Program-made: the position numbers and the translations under genes
In this document: one piece after another, positions 8,401 to 15,939 of the stretch
How positions within the stretch are numbered: the first letter of the stretch is position 1
Layout: every line of letters starts with the position of its first letter
The notes under the pieces: model-generated
Databases searched by the model: none
What the model was told of the DNA's origin: nothing
Seen by the model: the letters and a program-made list of their open reading frames with translations, nothing else
NCBI RefSeq assembly: GCF_025165795.1
Contig: NZ_JAJAGO010000020.1
Location: forward strand, 62,001-126,000
Direction: 5' to 3'
Length of the DNA: 64,000 bases
Source of the DNA: Streptomyces gossypii
GTDB lineage: Bacteria > Actinomycetota > Actinomycetes > Streptomycetales > Streptomycetaceae

Positions 8401-10065
8401 CTGCCCGGCCACAAGGTCTACCCGTGGGTGGCGAAGACCCGGCACTCCACGCCGGGCGTGGGCCTCATCTCGCCCCCGCCGCACCACGACATCTACTCCA
8501 TCGAGGATCTCGCCCAGCTGATCCACGACCTGAAGAACGCCAACCCCAAGGCGCGCATCCACGTCAAGCTGGTCTCCGAGGTCGGCGTCGGCACGGTCGC
8601 GGCGGGCGTCTCCAAGGCCCACGCCGACGTCGTGCTGATCTCCGGCCACGACGGCGGTACGGGCGCCTCGCCGCTCACCTCGCTCAAGCACGCGGGCGGC
8701 CCCTGGGAGCTGGGCCTCGCCGAGACCCAGCAGACGCTGCTGCTCAACGGGCTGCGCGACCGCATCGTCGTGCAGACCGACGGTCAGCTGAAGACCGGCC
8801 GTGATGTGCTGGTCGCCGCGCTGCTGGGCGCCGAGGAGTTCGGCTTCGCCACCGCGCCGCTCGTCGTCTCCGGCTGCGTCATGATGCGCGTCTGCCATCT
8901 GGACACCTGCCCGGTCGGCATAGCCACCCAGAACCCGGTGCTGCGGGAACGGTTCTCCGGCAAGGCCGAATTCGTCGTCAACTTCTTCGAGTTCATCGCC
9001 GAAGAGGTCCGTGAGCTGCTCGCCGAGCTGGGCTTCCGTACCCTCAACGAGGCGATCGGGCACACCGAACTGCTCGACACCAGCCGCGCCGTGGACCACT
9101 GGAAGGCCCAGGGCCTGGACCTGGCGCCGCTGCTGCACGTACCCGAGCTGCCTGACGGCGCCGTGCGCCACCAGGCCGTCGAGCAGGACCACGGGCTGGG
9201 CAAGGCGCTCGACAACCAGCTGATCAAGCTGTCCGCCGACGCGCTGTCCGCCGATTCCCCCGAGGCGGCCCAGCCGGTCCGCGGCACGCTCACCATCCGC
9301 AACATCAACCGGACCGTGGGCACCATGCTCGGGCACGAGGTCACCAAGAAGTTCGGTGGCGCCGGCCTCCCGGACGACACCATCGACCTCACCTTCACCG
9401 GCTCCGCCGGTCAGTCCTTCGGCGCCTTCCTGCCGCGCGGCGTCACCCTGCGCCTGGAGGGGGACGCCAACGACTACGTCGGCAAGGGCCTCTCCGGCGG
9501 CCGTGTCGTGGTGCGGCCCGACCGCGGAGCCGACCACCTCGCCGAGTACTCCACCATCGCGGGCAACACGCTGGCCTACGGGGCGACCGGCGGCGAGCTG
9601 TTCCTGCGCGGCCGGGTGGGCGAGCGCTTCTGCGTACGGAACTCCGGAGCGACGGTGGTGTCCGAGGGCGTGGGCGACCACGGCTGCGAGTACATGACCG
9701 GCGGCCACGCCGTCGTACTGGGCACCACCGGCCGCAACTTCGGGGCGGGCATGTCCGGCGGCACCGCCTACGTCATCGACCTCGACACCCGTCACGTCAA
9801 CATCGGCCTGCGCGAAGCGGTCGACGTACTCGACGAGGACGACAAGCGGTGGCTGCACGACGTCGTGCGCCGCCACCAGGAGGAGACCGGCTCCACCGTC
9901 GCGGCGACGCTCCTCGCCGACTGGGACGCGGCACTGACCCGGTTCAGCAAGGTCGTTCCGCCCACCTTCAAGGCCGTGCTCGCCGCCAAGGACGCCGCCG
10001 AGCGGGCGGGGCTCTCCGAGTCCCGGACCCACGAGAAGATGATGGAGGCGGCGCTCAATGGCTGA
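5419..10065 (+). CDS. gltB: Glutamate synthase (NADPH) large subunit
   Basis: A 1548-residue large subunit of GOGAT, which makes two glutamates from glutamine and 2-oxoglutarate. The class II amidotransferase nucleophile is Cys25 (motif YEHDACGVGF), exposed after removal of a 24-residue propeptide. The central domain and the FMN-binding synthase domain follow. The 3Fe-4S cluster cysteines are Cys1153, Cys1159 and Cys1164 (CVMMRVCHLDTC). A glycine-rich beta-helix domain (GXXGG repeats) closes the protein. The ATG at 5419 is preferred because GGGAGAG lies just before it; the frame is also open from an ATG at 5392 with no good ribosome site. It overlaps gltD by eight bases, and a possible GlnR box lies upstream. 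Confidence 0.97.
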   Translation: MRAASLAAHPAKQGMYDPRYEHDACGVGFVATLTGVPSHELVQQALTVLRNLEHRGATGSDPDTGDGAGILLQVPDAFLRENVSFALPEAGSYAVGIAFLPVDADDAAQAVSQIETIAAEEGLRVLGWREVPVAPELLGSGARATMPVFRQLFVADANDARDASDAPRTGLALDRPAFVLRKRAEREAGTYFPSFSARTLVYKGMLTTGQLEPFFPDLSDRRLASAVALVHSRFSTNTFPSWPLAHPYRFVAHNGEINTVQGNRNWMRARESQLASELFGGGENQDLERIFPVCTPDASDSATFDEVLELLHLGGRSLPHSVLMMVPEAWESAESEESMDPARRAFYRYHSTMMEPWDGPACVTFTDGTQVGAVLDRNGLRPGRYWVTEDGLVVLGSEVGVLDIDPAKVVRKGRLQPGRMFLVDTAEHRIVEDDEIKAQLAGEQPYQEWLEAGLIELADLPEREHIVHTHASVTRRQQTFGYTEEELRILLAPMAKAGAEPIGSMGTDAPIAALSDRPRLIFDYFTQLFAQVTNPPLDAIREELVTSLHSSLGPQGNLLEPTAASCRSVTLPFPVIDNDELAKLIHINADGDLPGFKATTLSGLYRVHDGGQGLAERIREICAEADAALEAGAHLIVLSDRHSDAEHAPIPSLLLTSAVHHHLIRTKQRTRVGLLVEAGDVREVHHIALLIGYGAAAVNPYLAMESVEDLVRAGTFLPDAEPEAAIGNLIKALGKGVLKVMSKMGISTVASYRGAQVFEAVGLDESFVDTYFHGTTSKIGGAGLDVIAKEVAARHAKAYPASGIAPAHRDLEIGGEYQWRREGEPHLFDPDTVFRLQHSTRERRYDVFKQYTSRVDEQSERLMTLRGLFRFKDAGKDGGNGGEGGEGTARTPVPLDEVEPVSEIVKRFSTGAMSYGSISMEAHETLAIAMNQLGGKSNTGEGGEDAERLYDPARRSSIKQVASGRFGVTSEYLVNSDDIQIKMAQGAKPGEGGQLPGHKVYPWVAKTRHSTPGVGLISPPPHHDIYSIEDLAQLIHDLKNANPKARIHVKLVSEVGVGTVAAGVSKAHADVVLISGHDGGTGASPLTSLKHAGGPWELGLAETQQTLLLNGLRDRIVVQTDGQLKTGRDVLVAALLGAEEFGFATAPLVVSGCVMMRVCHLDTCPVGIATQNPVLRERFSGKAEFVVNFFEFIAEEVRELLAELGFRTLNEAIGHTELLDTSRAVDHWKAQGLDLAPLLHVPELPDGAVRHQAVEQDHGLGKALDNQLIKLSADALSADSPEAAQPVRGTLTIRNINRTVGTMLGHEVTKKFGGAGLPDDTIDLTFTGSAGQSFGAFLPRGVTLRLEGDANDYVGKGLSGGRVVVRPDRGADHLAEYSTIAGNTLAYGATGGELFLRGRVGERFCVRNSGATVVSEGVGDHGCEYMTGGHAVVLGTTGRNFGAGMSGGTAYVIDLDTRHVNIGLREAVDVLDEDDKRWLHDVVRRHQEETGSTVAATLLADWDAALTRFSKVVPPTFKAVLAAKDAAERAGLSESRTHEKMMEAALNG

Positions 10066-11518
10066 CCCCAAGGGTTTTCTGACGACCGACCGGGAGGGCG
10101 CCGCCTCGCGCCCCGTCGGTGAGCGTGTCCAGGACTGGAACGAGGTCTACGTCCCCGGTTCGCTGCTGCCCATCATCAGCAAGCAGGCCGGACGCTGCAT
10201 GGACTGCGGCATCCCCTTCTGCCACAACGGCTGCCCGCTGGGGAACCTCATCCCCGAGTGGAACGACTACGCCTACCGCGAGGACTGGGCCGCCGCCAGC
10301 GAGCGGCTGCACGCGACGAACAACTTCCCGGAGTTCACCGGGCGGCTGTGCCCGGCGCCATGCGAGTCCGCCTGCGTGCTCGGCATCAACCAGCCCGCGG
10401 TGACCATCAAGAACGTCGAGGTCACCATCAGCGACAAGGCGTGGGAGTCCGGGGACGTCACCCCGCAGCCGCCGGACCGGCTCTCCGGCAAGACCGTCGC
10501 CGTCATCGGCTCCGGCCCGGCCGGGCTGGCCGCCGCCCAGCAGCTCACCCGCGCGGGCCACACCGTCGCCGTCTACGAGCGTGCCGACCGGCTCGGCGGA
10601 CTGCTGCGGTACGGCATCCCCGCGTTCAAGATGGAGAAGCGGCACATCAACCGGCGTATCGAGCAGATGCGCGCGGAAGGCACCAAGTTCCGTACCGAGG
10701 TCGAGATCGGCCGCGACATGGACGCCGCCAAGCTGCGCAGGCGCTACGACGCCGTCGTGATCGCCGCCGGTGCCACCACCTCCCGCGACCTGCCGGTGCC
10801 CGGCCGTGAACTGGGCGGCATCCACCAGTCGATGGAGTACCTGCCGCTGTCCAACAAGGTGCAGGAGGGAGACCTGACCGTCTCCCCGATCTCCGCCGAG
10901 GGCAAGCACGTGGTGGTCATCGGCGGCGGCGACACCGGCGCCGACTGCGTCGGTACGGCACACCGCCAGGGCGCGGCCTCCGTCACCCAGCTGGAGATCA
11001 TGCCCCAGCCGGGCGAGGAGCGGGTGCCGAACCAGCCGTGGCCGACCTTCCCGATGCTCTACAAGGTCACCTCCGCGCACGAGGAGGGCGGCGAGCGGGT
11101 CTACTCCGTCTCCACCACCCACTTCGAGGGCGATGCCGAGGGCAACGTGCAGTGGCTGCACATGACCGAGGTGGAGTTCAAGGACGGCAGGCCGGCGCCC
11201 AAGCCGGGCACCGAGCGGAAGATCCCGGCCCAGCTGGTCACCCTCGCCATGGGCTTCACCGGCACCGACCAGACGAACGGACTGGTCGAACAGTTCGGCG
11301 TCGAGCTGGACGAGCGTGGCAACATCGCCCGCGACGCGGACTACGCAACCTCGGTCGACGGCGTCTTCGTCGCCGGCGACGCCGGGCGCGGGCAGTCGCT
11401 CATCGTCTGGGCCATCGCCGAAGGCCGCTCGGCGGCGCGCGGCGTGGACCGCCACCTGGCCGGCACCAGCACCCTGCACGCACCCATCAGACCGACGGAC
11501 CGGGCGCTGACGGTCTGA
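10058..11518 (+). CDS. gltD: Glutamate synthase (NADPH) small subunit
   Basis: A 486-residue flavoprotein that passes electrons from NADPH to GltB. N-terminal cysteine clusters at residues 47, 50, 55 and 59 (CMDCGIPFCHNGC), with a second group CPAPCESAC, hold the 4Fe-4S centres. The FAD-binding motif GSGPAGLAAA is near residue 150 and the NADPH-binding GGGDTGAD near 290. The start overlaps the gltB stop by eight bases, which couples translation and balances subunit amounts. Two hairpins follow the stop, the second with a T-rich tail. Length and motifs are normal for the family. Confidence 0.97.
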   Translation: MADPKGFLTTDREGAASRPVGERVQDWNEVYVPGSLLPIISKQAGRCMDCGIPFCHNGCPLGNLIPEWNDYAYREDWAAASERLHATNNFPEFTGRLCPAPCESACVLGINQPAVTIKNVEVTISDKAWESGDVTPQPPDRLSGKTVAVIGSGPAGLAAAQQLTRAGHTVAVYERADRLGGLLRYGIPAFKMEKRHINRRIEQMRAEGTKFRTEVEIGRDMDAAKLRRRYDAVVIAAGATTSRDLPVPGRELGGIHQSMEYLPLSNKVQEGDLTVSPISAEGKHVVVIGGGDTGADCVGTAHRQGAASVTQLEIMPQPGEERVPNQPWPTFPMLYKVTSAHEEGGERVYSVSTTHFEGDAEGNVQWLHMTEVEFKDGRPAPKPGTERKIPAQLVTLAMGFTGTDQTNGLVEQFGVELDERGNIARDADYATSVDGVFVAGDAGRGQSLIVWAIAEGRSAARGVDRHLAGTSTLHAPIRPTDRALTV

Positions 11519-11546
11519 GCACTGCCGTCTGACGGTCCCCCGCTGT

Positions 11547-11620
11547 CCCGTACGAGGACGTACGGGTCTGACGCGGCGTCTGCCACTCCCCGACCGGAGG
11601 CAGGCGCCGCGCCGCTTTTC
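11547..11620 (+). terminator. Tandem hairpins after gltD
   Basis: First hairpin: CCCGTAC (11547-11553), six-base loop, GTACGGG (11560-11566). Second: a 12-base arm GCGGCGTCTGCC (11573-11584) pairing with GGCAGGCGCCGC (11599-11610) apart from one T/G position, followed within a few bases by TTTT. This is the best intrinsic terminator of the left half of the window and would end the gltBD transcript. Confidence 0.7.
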
Positions 11621-11674
11621 GCTTGCGCGGGGTGCGGTGGCGGCGCGTCCGCCGCCGTCCGCCGCCGTCCGCCG

Positions 11675-11692
11675 CGGGATCGTACGATCCCG
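11675..11692. promoter_or_regulatory. 18-nt perfect palindrome abutting a start codon
   Basis: CGGGATCGTACGATCCCG is a perfect palindrome that ends three bases before the ATG of the next gene. It occupies the place where a ribosome binding site would be, so the gene either has a leaderless transcript or is controlled by a protein (or hairpin) covering its start. Just upstream are three copies of GTCCGCCGCC. Confidence 0.5.
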
Positions 11693-11695
11693 GGC

Positions 11696-12160
11696 ATGAG
11701 TCCTTCCGTCGCGAGCAACACCCGCGTCGAGCGTGCCGAACTGCTCGACTTCGTCCGCCCCCGCCACCATGCGATCCTGCTGACCCGCCGCGCCGACGGC
11801 ACGCCACAGGGGTCGCCGCTGAGCTGCGGGGTGGACGACGCGGGCCGCATCGTCGTCTCCACCTACCCCGAACGCGCCAAGACCCGCAACGCGCGCCGGG
11901 ACCCAGCCGTCAGTCTGATCGTCCTCTCGGATGACTGGAACGGTCCATGGGTCCAGATCGACGGCGAAGCGGAGGTGATCGACGTCCCGGAAGCGGTCGA
12001 GCCGCTCGTCGAGTACTTCCGCGCGATCTCCGGCGAGCACCCCGACTGGGACGAGTACCGCGCCGCGATGCTCCGCCAGGGCAAGTCCCTGATCCGCATC
12101 ACGCCACGCAACTGGGGCCCCGTGGCCACCGGTGGCTTCCCGGCCCGCCTGGCCGAATAG
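11696..12160 (+). CDS. PPOX-class F420- or FMN-dependent oxidoreductase
   Basis: A 154-residue split beta-barrel protein of the pyridoxamine-5'-phosphate-oxidase-like family that is expanded in actinomycetes and often uses cofactor F420. Typical features are the opening LLDFVRPRHHAILLTRRADG, the strand SPLSCGVDDAGRIVVST, and the cofactor-contact segment ERAKTRNARRDPAVSLIV. The substrate is unknown. The ATG directly follows an 18-base palindrome and no Shine-Dalgarno sequence is visible, which suggests leaderless translation. It is monocistronic, between the gltBD terminator and a gene-poor stretch. F420 versus FMN use cannot be decided from sequence alone. Confidence 0.85.
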   Translation: MSPSVASNTRVERAELLDFVRPRHHAILLTRRADGTPQGSPLSCGVDDAGRIVVSTYPERAKTRNARRDPAVSLIVLSDDWNGPWVQIDGEAEVIDVPEAVEPLVEYFRAISGEHPDWDEYRAAMLRQGKSLIRITPRNWGPVATGGFPARLAE

Positions 12161-12769
12161 CACGCCCTGCGCGCAGGCTTTTCCCTGCGACTCCGCCTCA
12201 GGCGTCGTCGGTGGATCCTTCGCGGGGGGAGGTCGCTATGCCGCTGTCCGCCCTGATGCCCTCGACGGTGCGGTACCAGGGCGGCGCCGCCTTCGCCAGC
12301 GCCCCTGGCGAACGGCCCGCTGCCGGTGCCACCACCGCGGCGGTGGCACCGGCGGGCCTCGGGCGCACGCGGGCGTGATCCGCCGTCTGGCTGCCGAGTT
12401 GCGGCCGGGACGGGGCGCAGCGCGGCGCCCCGTTCGCCGCCGAGGCGGTCGAACAGGCTGCTGCGCACCTCCCGTGCACCCCCGACAGGGGTCCGGGGCG
12501 GCGCCACGGTTTCGGGAAGGGGCGGGGCAGGGGAGAAATCCACCCGGCGCCCGGCCCGGGGCGGAGCCCCTCCCGTGCAGGCACGCGGCCACGCCGCATG
12601 CTCCTCCCACCCTTGGCCAGGGTCTGGGGCAGAGCCCCAGTTCGCGGCCACCGCCGCACGTACAGCTCACGCCCGGTCGGTCTGCCCCGGGCATCGCCGG
12701 GGGCGCCTCTGCCTCCAGTCGCTTCCGCAGGTCAGCGACCAGCGCCTCCCGTGGGGCCATCTGCTCGGA
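12161..12769. other. Gene-poor, hairpin-rich stretch with possible coding debris
   Basis: No complete gene is supported. Two minus-strand pieces look coding-like. One begins at an ATG at 12760, nine bases after the ABC permease stop, and reads MAPREALVADLRKRLEAEAP before running into hairpin sequence. The other ends at 12198 with AKAAPPWYRTVEGIRAD and a normal C-terminus. They are in different frames with low-complexity sequence between. Hairpins: GCCGGTGCCACC (12322-12333) pairs perfectly with 12342-12353, and CTGGGGC-AGA-GCCCCAG lies at 12624-12640. I read this as the eroded end of the ABC-2 locus plus terminator structures. Confidence 0.4.
12322..12353 (-). terminator. Strong hairpin downstream of the ABC-2 cassette
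   Basis: Twelve perfectly paired bases (GCCGGTGCCACC with GGTGGCACCGGC) around an eight-base loop. No T-run follows, as is common for Streptomyces terminators. It could stop transcription coming from the minus-strand ABC-2 genes. Confidence 0.45.
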
Positions 12770-13546
12770 CTACGCGTCGCGTATGCGTAGCAGCAGGCCG
12801 CCGGCCACGAGCGCGGCGGCGGCCCACCCGGCGGTGACGCCAAGACCGGCCCAGGGACTGAGGGGCAGGCTGTGGAGATTGGTGGTGGCCTGGATGGCGA
12901 GCCCGGCGCTCATCGGCCCGATCTGCTGGAGCAGGCGCTGCCCATGCGGATTGCCGATCACCTGGGAGAGGATGGGGAGAAGGTAGAGCAGGCCGAGGAC
13001 GACCCCGATCGTGGTCGCGGAGTCCCGCACGATGGCAGCGATGCCGAGGCTGAGCAGGGCGATCAGGGTCAGGTAGAGGATCGACCCGACGGTCGCACGT
13101 AGCGTGGGCCCGTCGGCCAGGGAGAGGGCCGGGTAGCCGCGGGTGGCCGTGAAGCCGTGGCGGGGCAGGATGAACCGCCCAGCCAGCAGCGATCCGAGAA
13201 CCGCGAGGGTTCCGGCCGCGGCCACGACGCCGGCGAGAGTGATGGCCTTGGCCGCGAAGGCGATGGTCCGGCGCGGCATCGCCGTCAGGGTGGTGCGGAT
13301 CATGCCCGAGCTGTACTCGCCGCTGATGACCAGCACGGCCAGGATGGCGACCAGCGCCTGGCCAAGCTCGACGCCGATGAGGCTGAGCTTGGTCATGTCG
13401 CCGCCGCAGCCGGCGGACGTGCATGTCACCACCGAGGTCGCCCCGGCGCTCAGGGCCACTGTCGCCGCGATCATGCCGAGCAGCAGCCACAGGGGGCCGG
13501 CGACGGTCCGCATCTTCGTCCATTCCGCGTGCAGGGCCGGTCTCAC
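12770..13546 (-). CDS. ABC-2 type transporter permease
   Basis: A 258-residue membrane protein with about six helices. It opens with RPALHAEWTKMRTVAGPLW, the amphipathic LxAEWTKxRT start seen in Streptomyces ABC-2 exporter permeases, and ends in the basic tail LLLRIRDA. A GEYSSGMIRTTL segment marks the cytoplasmic coupling region. The GTG at 13544-13546 overlaps the preceding stop (GTGA). It belongs to a cassette with the split permease and the truncated ATPase upstream. The protein itself looks intact, but without a working ATPase from this locus it may be useless or may borrow one. Confidence 0.85.
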   Translation of the reverse strand: MRPALHAEWTKMRTVAGPLWLLLGMIAATVALSAGATSVVTCTSAGCGGDMTKLSLIGVELGQALVAILAVLVISGEYSSGMIRTTLTAMPRRTIAFAAKAITLAGVVAAAGTLAVLGSLLAGRFILPRHGFTATRGYPALSLADGPTLRATVGSILYLTLIALLSLGIAAIVRDSATTIGVVLGLLYLLPILSQVIGNPHGQRLLQQIGPMSAGLAIQATTNLHSLPLSPWAGLGVTAGWAAAALVAGGLLLRIRDA

Positions 13547-13728
13547 GCGTCCCTTTTGCGGAGAAGGGCGGCGGCTACGGCCAGGCTTACCAGCGCGTAG
13601 ACGGCCAGGACGGCGAGCCCGGCCCACGGTGCCAGCGGATAGTAGCCGTTGTACGGCGTGTAGATGCCCGTGACCTGGTGATACTGCACGAGCGTCTGCT
13701 GGACGGCGAAGGCCGCGACGGGCGTCAC
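13543..13728 (-). pseudogene. Frameshifted C-terminal part of the upstream ABC-2 permease
   Basis: Sixty-one codons reading VTPVAAFAVQQT to the tail ALLRKRDA. They are the natural C-terminus of the permease that stops at 13725. Joined, the sequence runs SDWLTR-VTPVAAFAVQQT with last-helix and tail spacing like that of the sister permease downstream. Restoring one base at CCGG/TGACG would make a single frame. The piece starts with a GTG overlapping the stop (GTGA), so it might be translated by coupling as a separate peptide. A simple one-base deletion is the more economical reading. Confidence 0.7.
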
Positions 13729-15071
13729 CGGGTCAGCCAGTCCGACACGCTCGCGGGCATGAAAGGGTTGGCGATCAGGATGTAGGGCAGCACGGTGGCC
13801 GCGAGGACGGTGGTGACCGCGCCGGCGCTGTGCCGGAACATGGTGCCGACGGAGAGGGCCAGGATCGCGGCAGTCGCGAGCAGCGCCGCGGTCCCGAGCC
13901 CCACCCGTAGTTCGGTGGAAGACGCCACCGGGAAGATGTACACGCCGTTGGCACGGGCGAGCCGCTCGCCGAGCGGAACCGCGACGAACGCTCCTGCCAG
14001 CCCGGCGACGAAGGTGACGAATCCCAGCACGATCGCCTTGGCCACCAGCACCCGGCTCCGCCTCGGGCTGGCGGCCAGGGTCACGTGGATCAGGTTCTTC
14101 CGGTATTCCGTGGTGATGGACAGCGCTCCCACGACGATCACCGCGATCAGCGCGGCGAACGTGCCGGTGAGGAGGTCTCCGAAGGTGCCGCCGGTTGGCA
14201 GGGTCTCGCGAACGGCGGGCGCTATGTCTCCGGCCCCGGTCACCGTGAAGCTGCCGTCGGATCCCAGATACGAACCCGAAGTGTTCTTCGGGTAGCCGGC
14301 GAAGCTGGGGGATTCGGGTCCCATCTGGTCACCTGCCCAGCTACCACCGTCCCAGCCTCCCTGGATACGAAGATCTTCGAAGACGGCCGTGGACACGCTG
14401 CCGCGCGTGCCCATGCCCTCTGCGGAAGGCGGAGATGCGACGAACAGCCCGACCTGCGCGGTCGGTTCGAGCCCGCTCACGTGCACCGTGCCCACCTTGG
14501 TCCAGTGCGTGCCGTCGGCGGAGGCATGGCCGGTGATCGCGTCGCCCGAGCGGTCCAGCCGCAGCCAGCGAACAGACGCGGCGGAGACAGGGCCGGGGAG
14601 GCCCGCCGTGTCGTTGACGTAGTTGTCCTGCATCCGCACGCCGTGGCTGCTGGTGACCATGATCGCCGCGTACGGTGATCCCTGGCGGGTGCTCTGCTTG
14701 ATGATGAGCCCGGCCTTCGCCCACGGCACGATGCCAGGCCGCAGGTCCGCGGGACCCGTGGGGATGCTGCTCCTGAGCGCGGAAACGGAGACCGTGATGC
14801 TGCCGTTTCCGGCCAGCGGCTGGTGCAGGAAGTAGAAGCTGTCGGTGACCGGCTCACCGCCCGGTCCGATCGGCACGGGCGGTGAGCCCTTCTGATCGCT
14901 GCTGGCTCCGGCGAGCAGGGCGACCAGCACCACCATCAGCGCCGCAGCCGCCATGCCGATCACCGAGCCCCGGACGGTTCGGAACTTGGTCCACTCCGCG
15001 TGCAGCAACTGGAGGAAGCCGTGCCGCCCGGCCCGCCGACCGGATCGGTACGGCGTGACGGTGGGGGTCAC
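13725..15071 (-). CDS. ABC-2 permease with large inserted lectin-like domain, frameshifted at its end
   Basis: 448 residues to a premature stop. It opens with the family start FLQLLHAEWTKFRTVRGSV and first helix. A soluble insert of roughly 200 residues follows, between helix 1 and helix 2, with beta-sandwich features of DUF1349/concanavalin-like domains (SVRWLRLDRSGDAITGH, DGTHWTKVGTVHV, VGLFVAS). The remaining helices resume after residue 290, including the coupling segment TEYRKNLIHVTLA. The insert should face outside and may bind a glycan or peptide (inference). The GTG start overlaps the ATPase stop (GTGA). The last ~60 residues lie in another frame (13543-13728), so the protein is either truncated or made in two pieces. 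Confidence 0.75.
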   Translation of the reverse strand: MTPTVTPYRSGRRAGRHGFLQLLHAEWTKFRTVRGSVIGMAAAALMVVLVALLAGASSDQKGSPPVPIGPGGEPVTDSFYFLHQPLAGNGSITVSVSALRSSIPTGPADLRPGIVPWAKAGLIIKQSTRQGSPYAAIMVTSSHGVRMQDNYVNDTAGLPGPVSAASVRWLRLDRSGDAITGHASADGTHWTKVGTVHVSGLEPTAQVGLFVASPPSAEGMGTRGSVSTAVFEDLRIQGGWDGGSWAGDQMGPESPSFAGYPKNTSGSYLGSDGSFTVTGAGDIAPAVRETLPTGGTFGDLLTGTFAALIAVIVVGALSITTEYRKNLIHVTLAASPRRSRVLVAKAIVLGFVTFVAGLAGAFVAVPLGERLARANGVYIFPVASSTELRVGLGTAALLATAAILALSVGTMFRHSAGAVTTVLAATVLPYILIANPFMPASVSDWLTR

Positions 15072-15815
15072 CGCGACACCTCCGGCGGCGTCGCGGCGCG
15101 GAACTCGACCGCCTCGCGGGTGAGTTCGATGTAGACGTCCTCAAGGGTGGCGCGGTGCGCCGATACCTCCGAGAACGGAACCGCGCTCTGGTTGAGCAAC
15201 GCCACGATGCGATCCGCCGGCAGGCCGGAGACGGTAACGGTGTCCCGGCCGGTGGCCGCCACGGCAGCGCCCGCATGCCCGAGCGCCGTCATCGCGTCCG
15301 GCCGGGCCGTGGTACGCACGGCCACCCGGTTCCCGGACGCGGCCGCGATCAGCTCGGCCACGCCGGCGTCGGCGATGGCCTTGCCGCGCCCGACCACGAC
15401 GAGGTGATCGGCGGTGTCCTGCACCTCGCTCATCAGATGGCTGGACACCAGGACGGCGCGGCCCTGAGCGGCCAGCGACCGCAGGAAGCCACGTATCCAT
15501 ACGATGCCGTCGGGGTCCATGCCGTTGAACGGTTCATCGAGCACGATGATCGGCGGGTCGCCCAGCAGGGCCGCGGCGATCCCGAGCCGCTGCCGCATGC
15601 CGAGCGAGTAGCCGCCGGCCTTGCGCCGGGCCGCCGTGGTCAGGCCGACCAGATCGAGCACCCGGTCCACCCGCCGCGCGGCCAGGCCCTGGGAATGCGC
15701 CAGCCAGAGCAGGTGGTTACGAGCGCTCCGGCTGGGGTGCGGTGCTGCCGCGTCCAGCAGTGAACCGACGTGGCTCAGCGGGTGCCGAAGGCTGTGGTAC
15801 GGCCTCCCCCGATCG
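15068..15815 (-). pseudogene. ABC-2 exporter ATPase, 5'-truncated (no Walker A)
   Basis: The frame encodes a normal ATPase C-terminal two-thirds: RPYHSLRHPLSHVGSLLDA, signature GYSLGMRQR, Walker B with IIVLDEPFNGMDPDG, switch histidine in VLVSSHLMSE, and the regulatory tail ending FRAATPPEVSR. The first ~75 residues, with the A-loop and the Walker A GPNGAGKST, are absent. Upstream of about base 15815 the sequence is unrelated in all three minus-strand frames, and the next gene begins only 125 bases away, so a deletion is likely. Without Walker A it cannot hydrolyse ATP. The stop overlaps the permease start. No plausible start codon with a ribosome site opens this fragment. Confidence 0.8.
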
Positions 15816-15939
15816 TCAACAGCGTGCGAGGGCGCGGATTTCTGCTGGCTCTGGCACTCCTTGCCGGAGCGGGGGCGATGGTGACGGGCCATGCGCCGCC
15901 CCGCGCGCCGTGCGTTGTCGGCGTGCCCCGCCGGAGGCG

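Noticed and set aside
7066..10071. A 1001-codon minus-strand open frame opposite gltB
   Set aside because: It is the antisense shadow of gltB; composition is Val/Gly/Leu/Arg noise with no domain, and gltB is certain.
10055..12163. A 702-codon minus-strand open frame opposite gltD and the PPOX gene
   Set aside because: It spans two plus-strand genes and their terminator, which a real gene would not.
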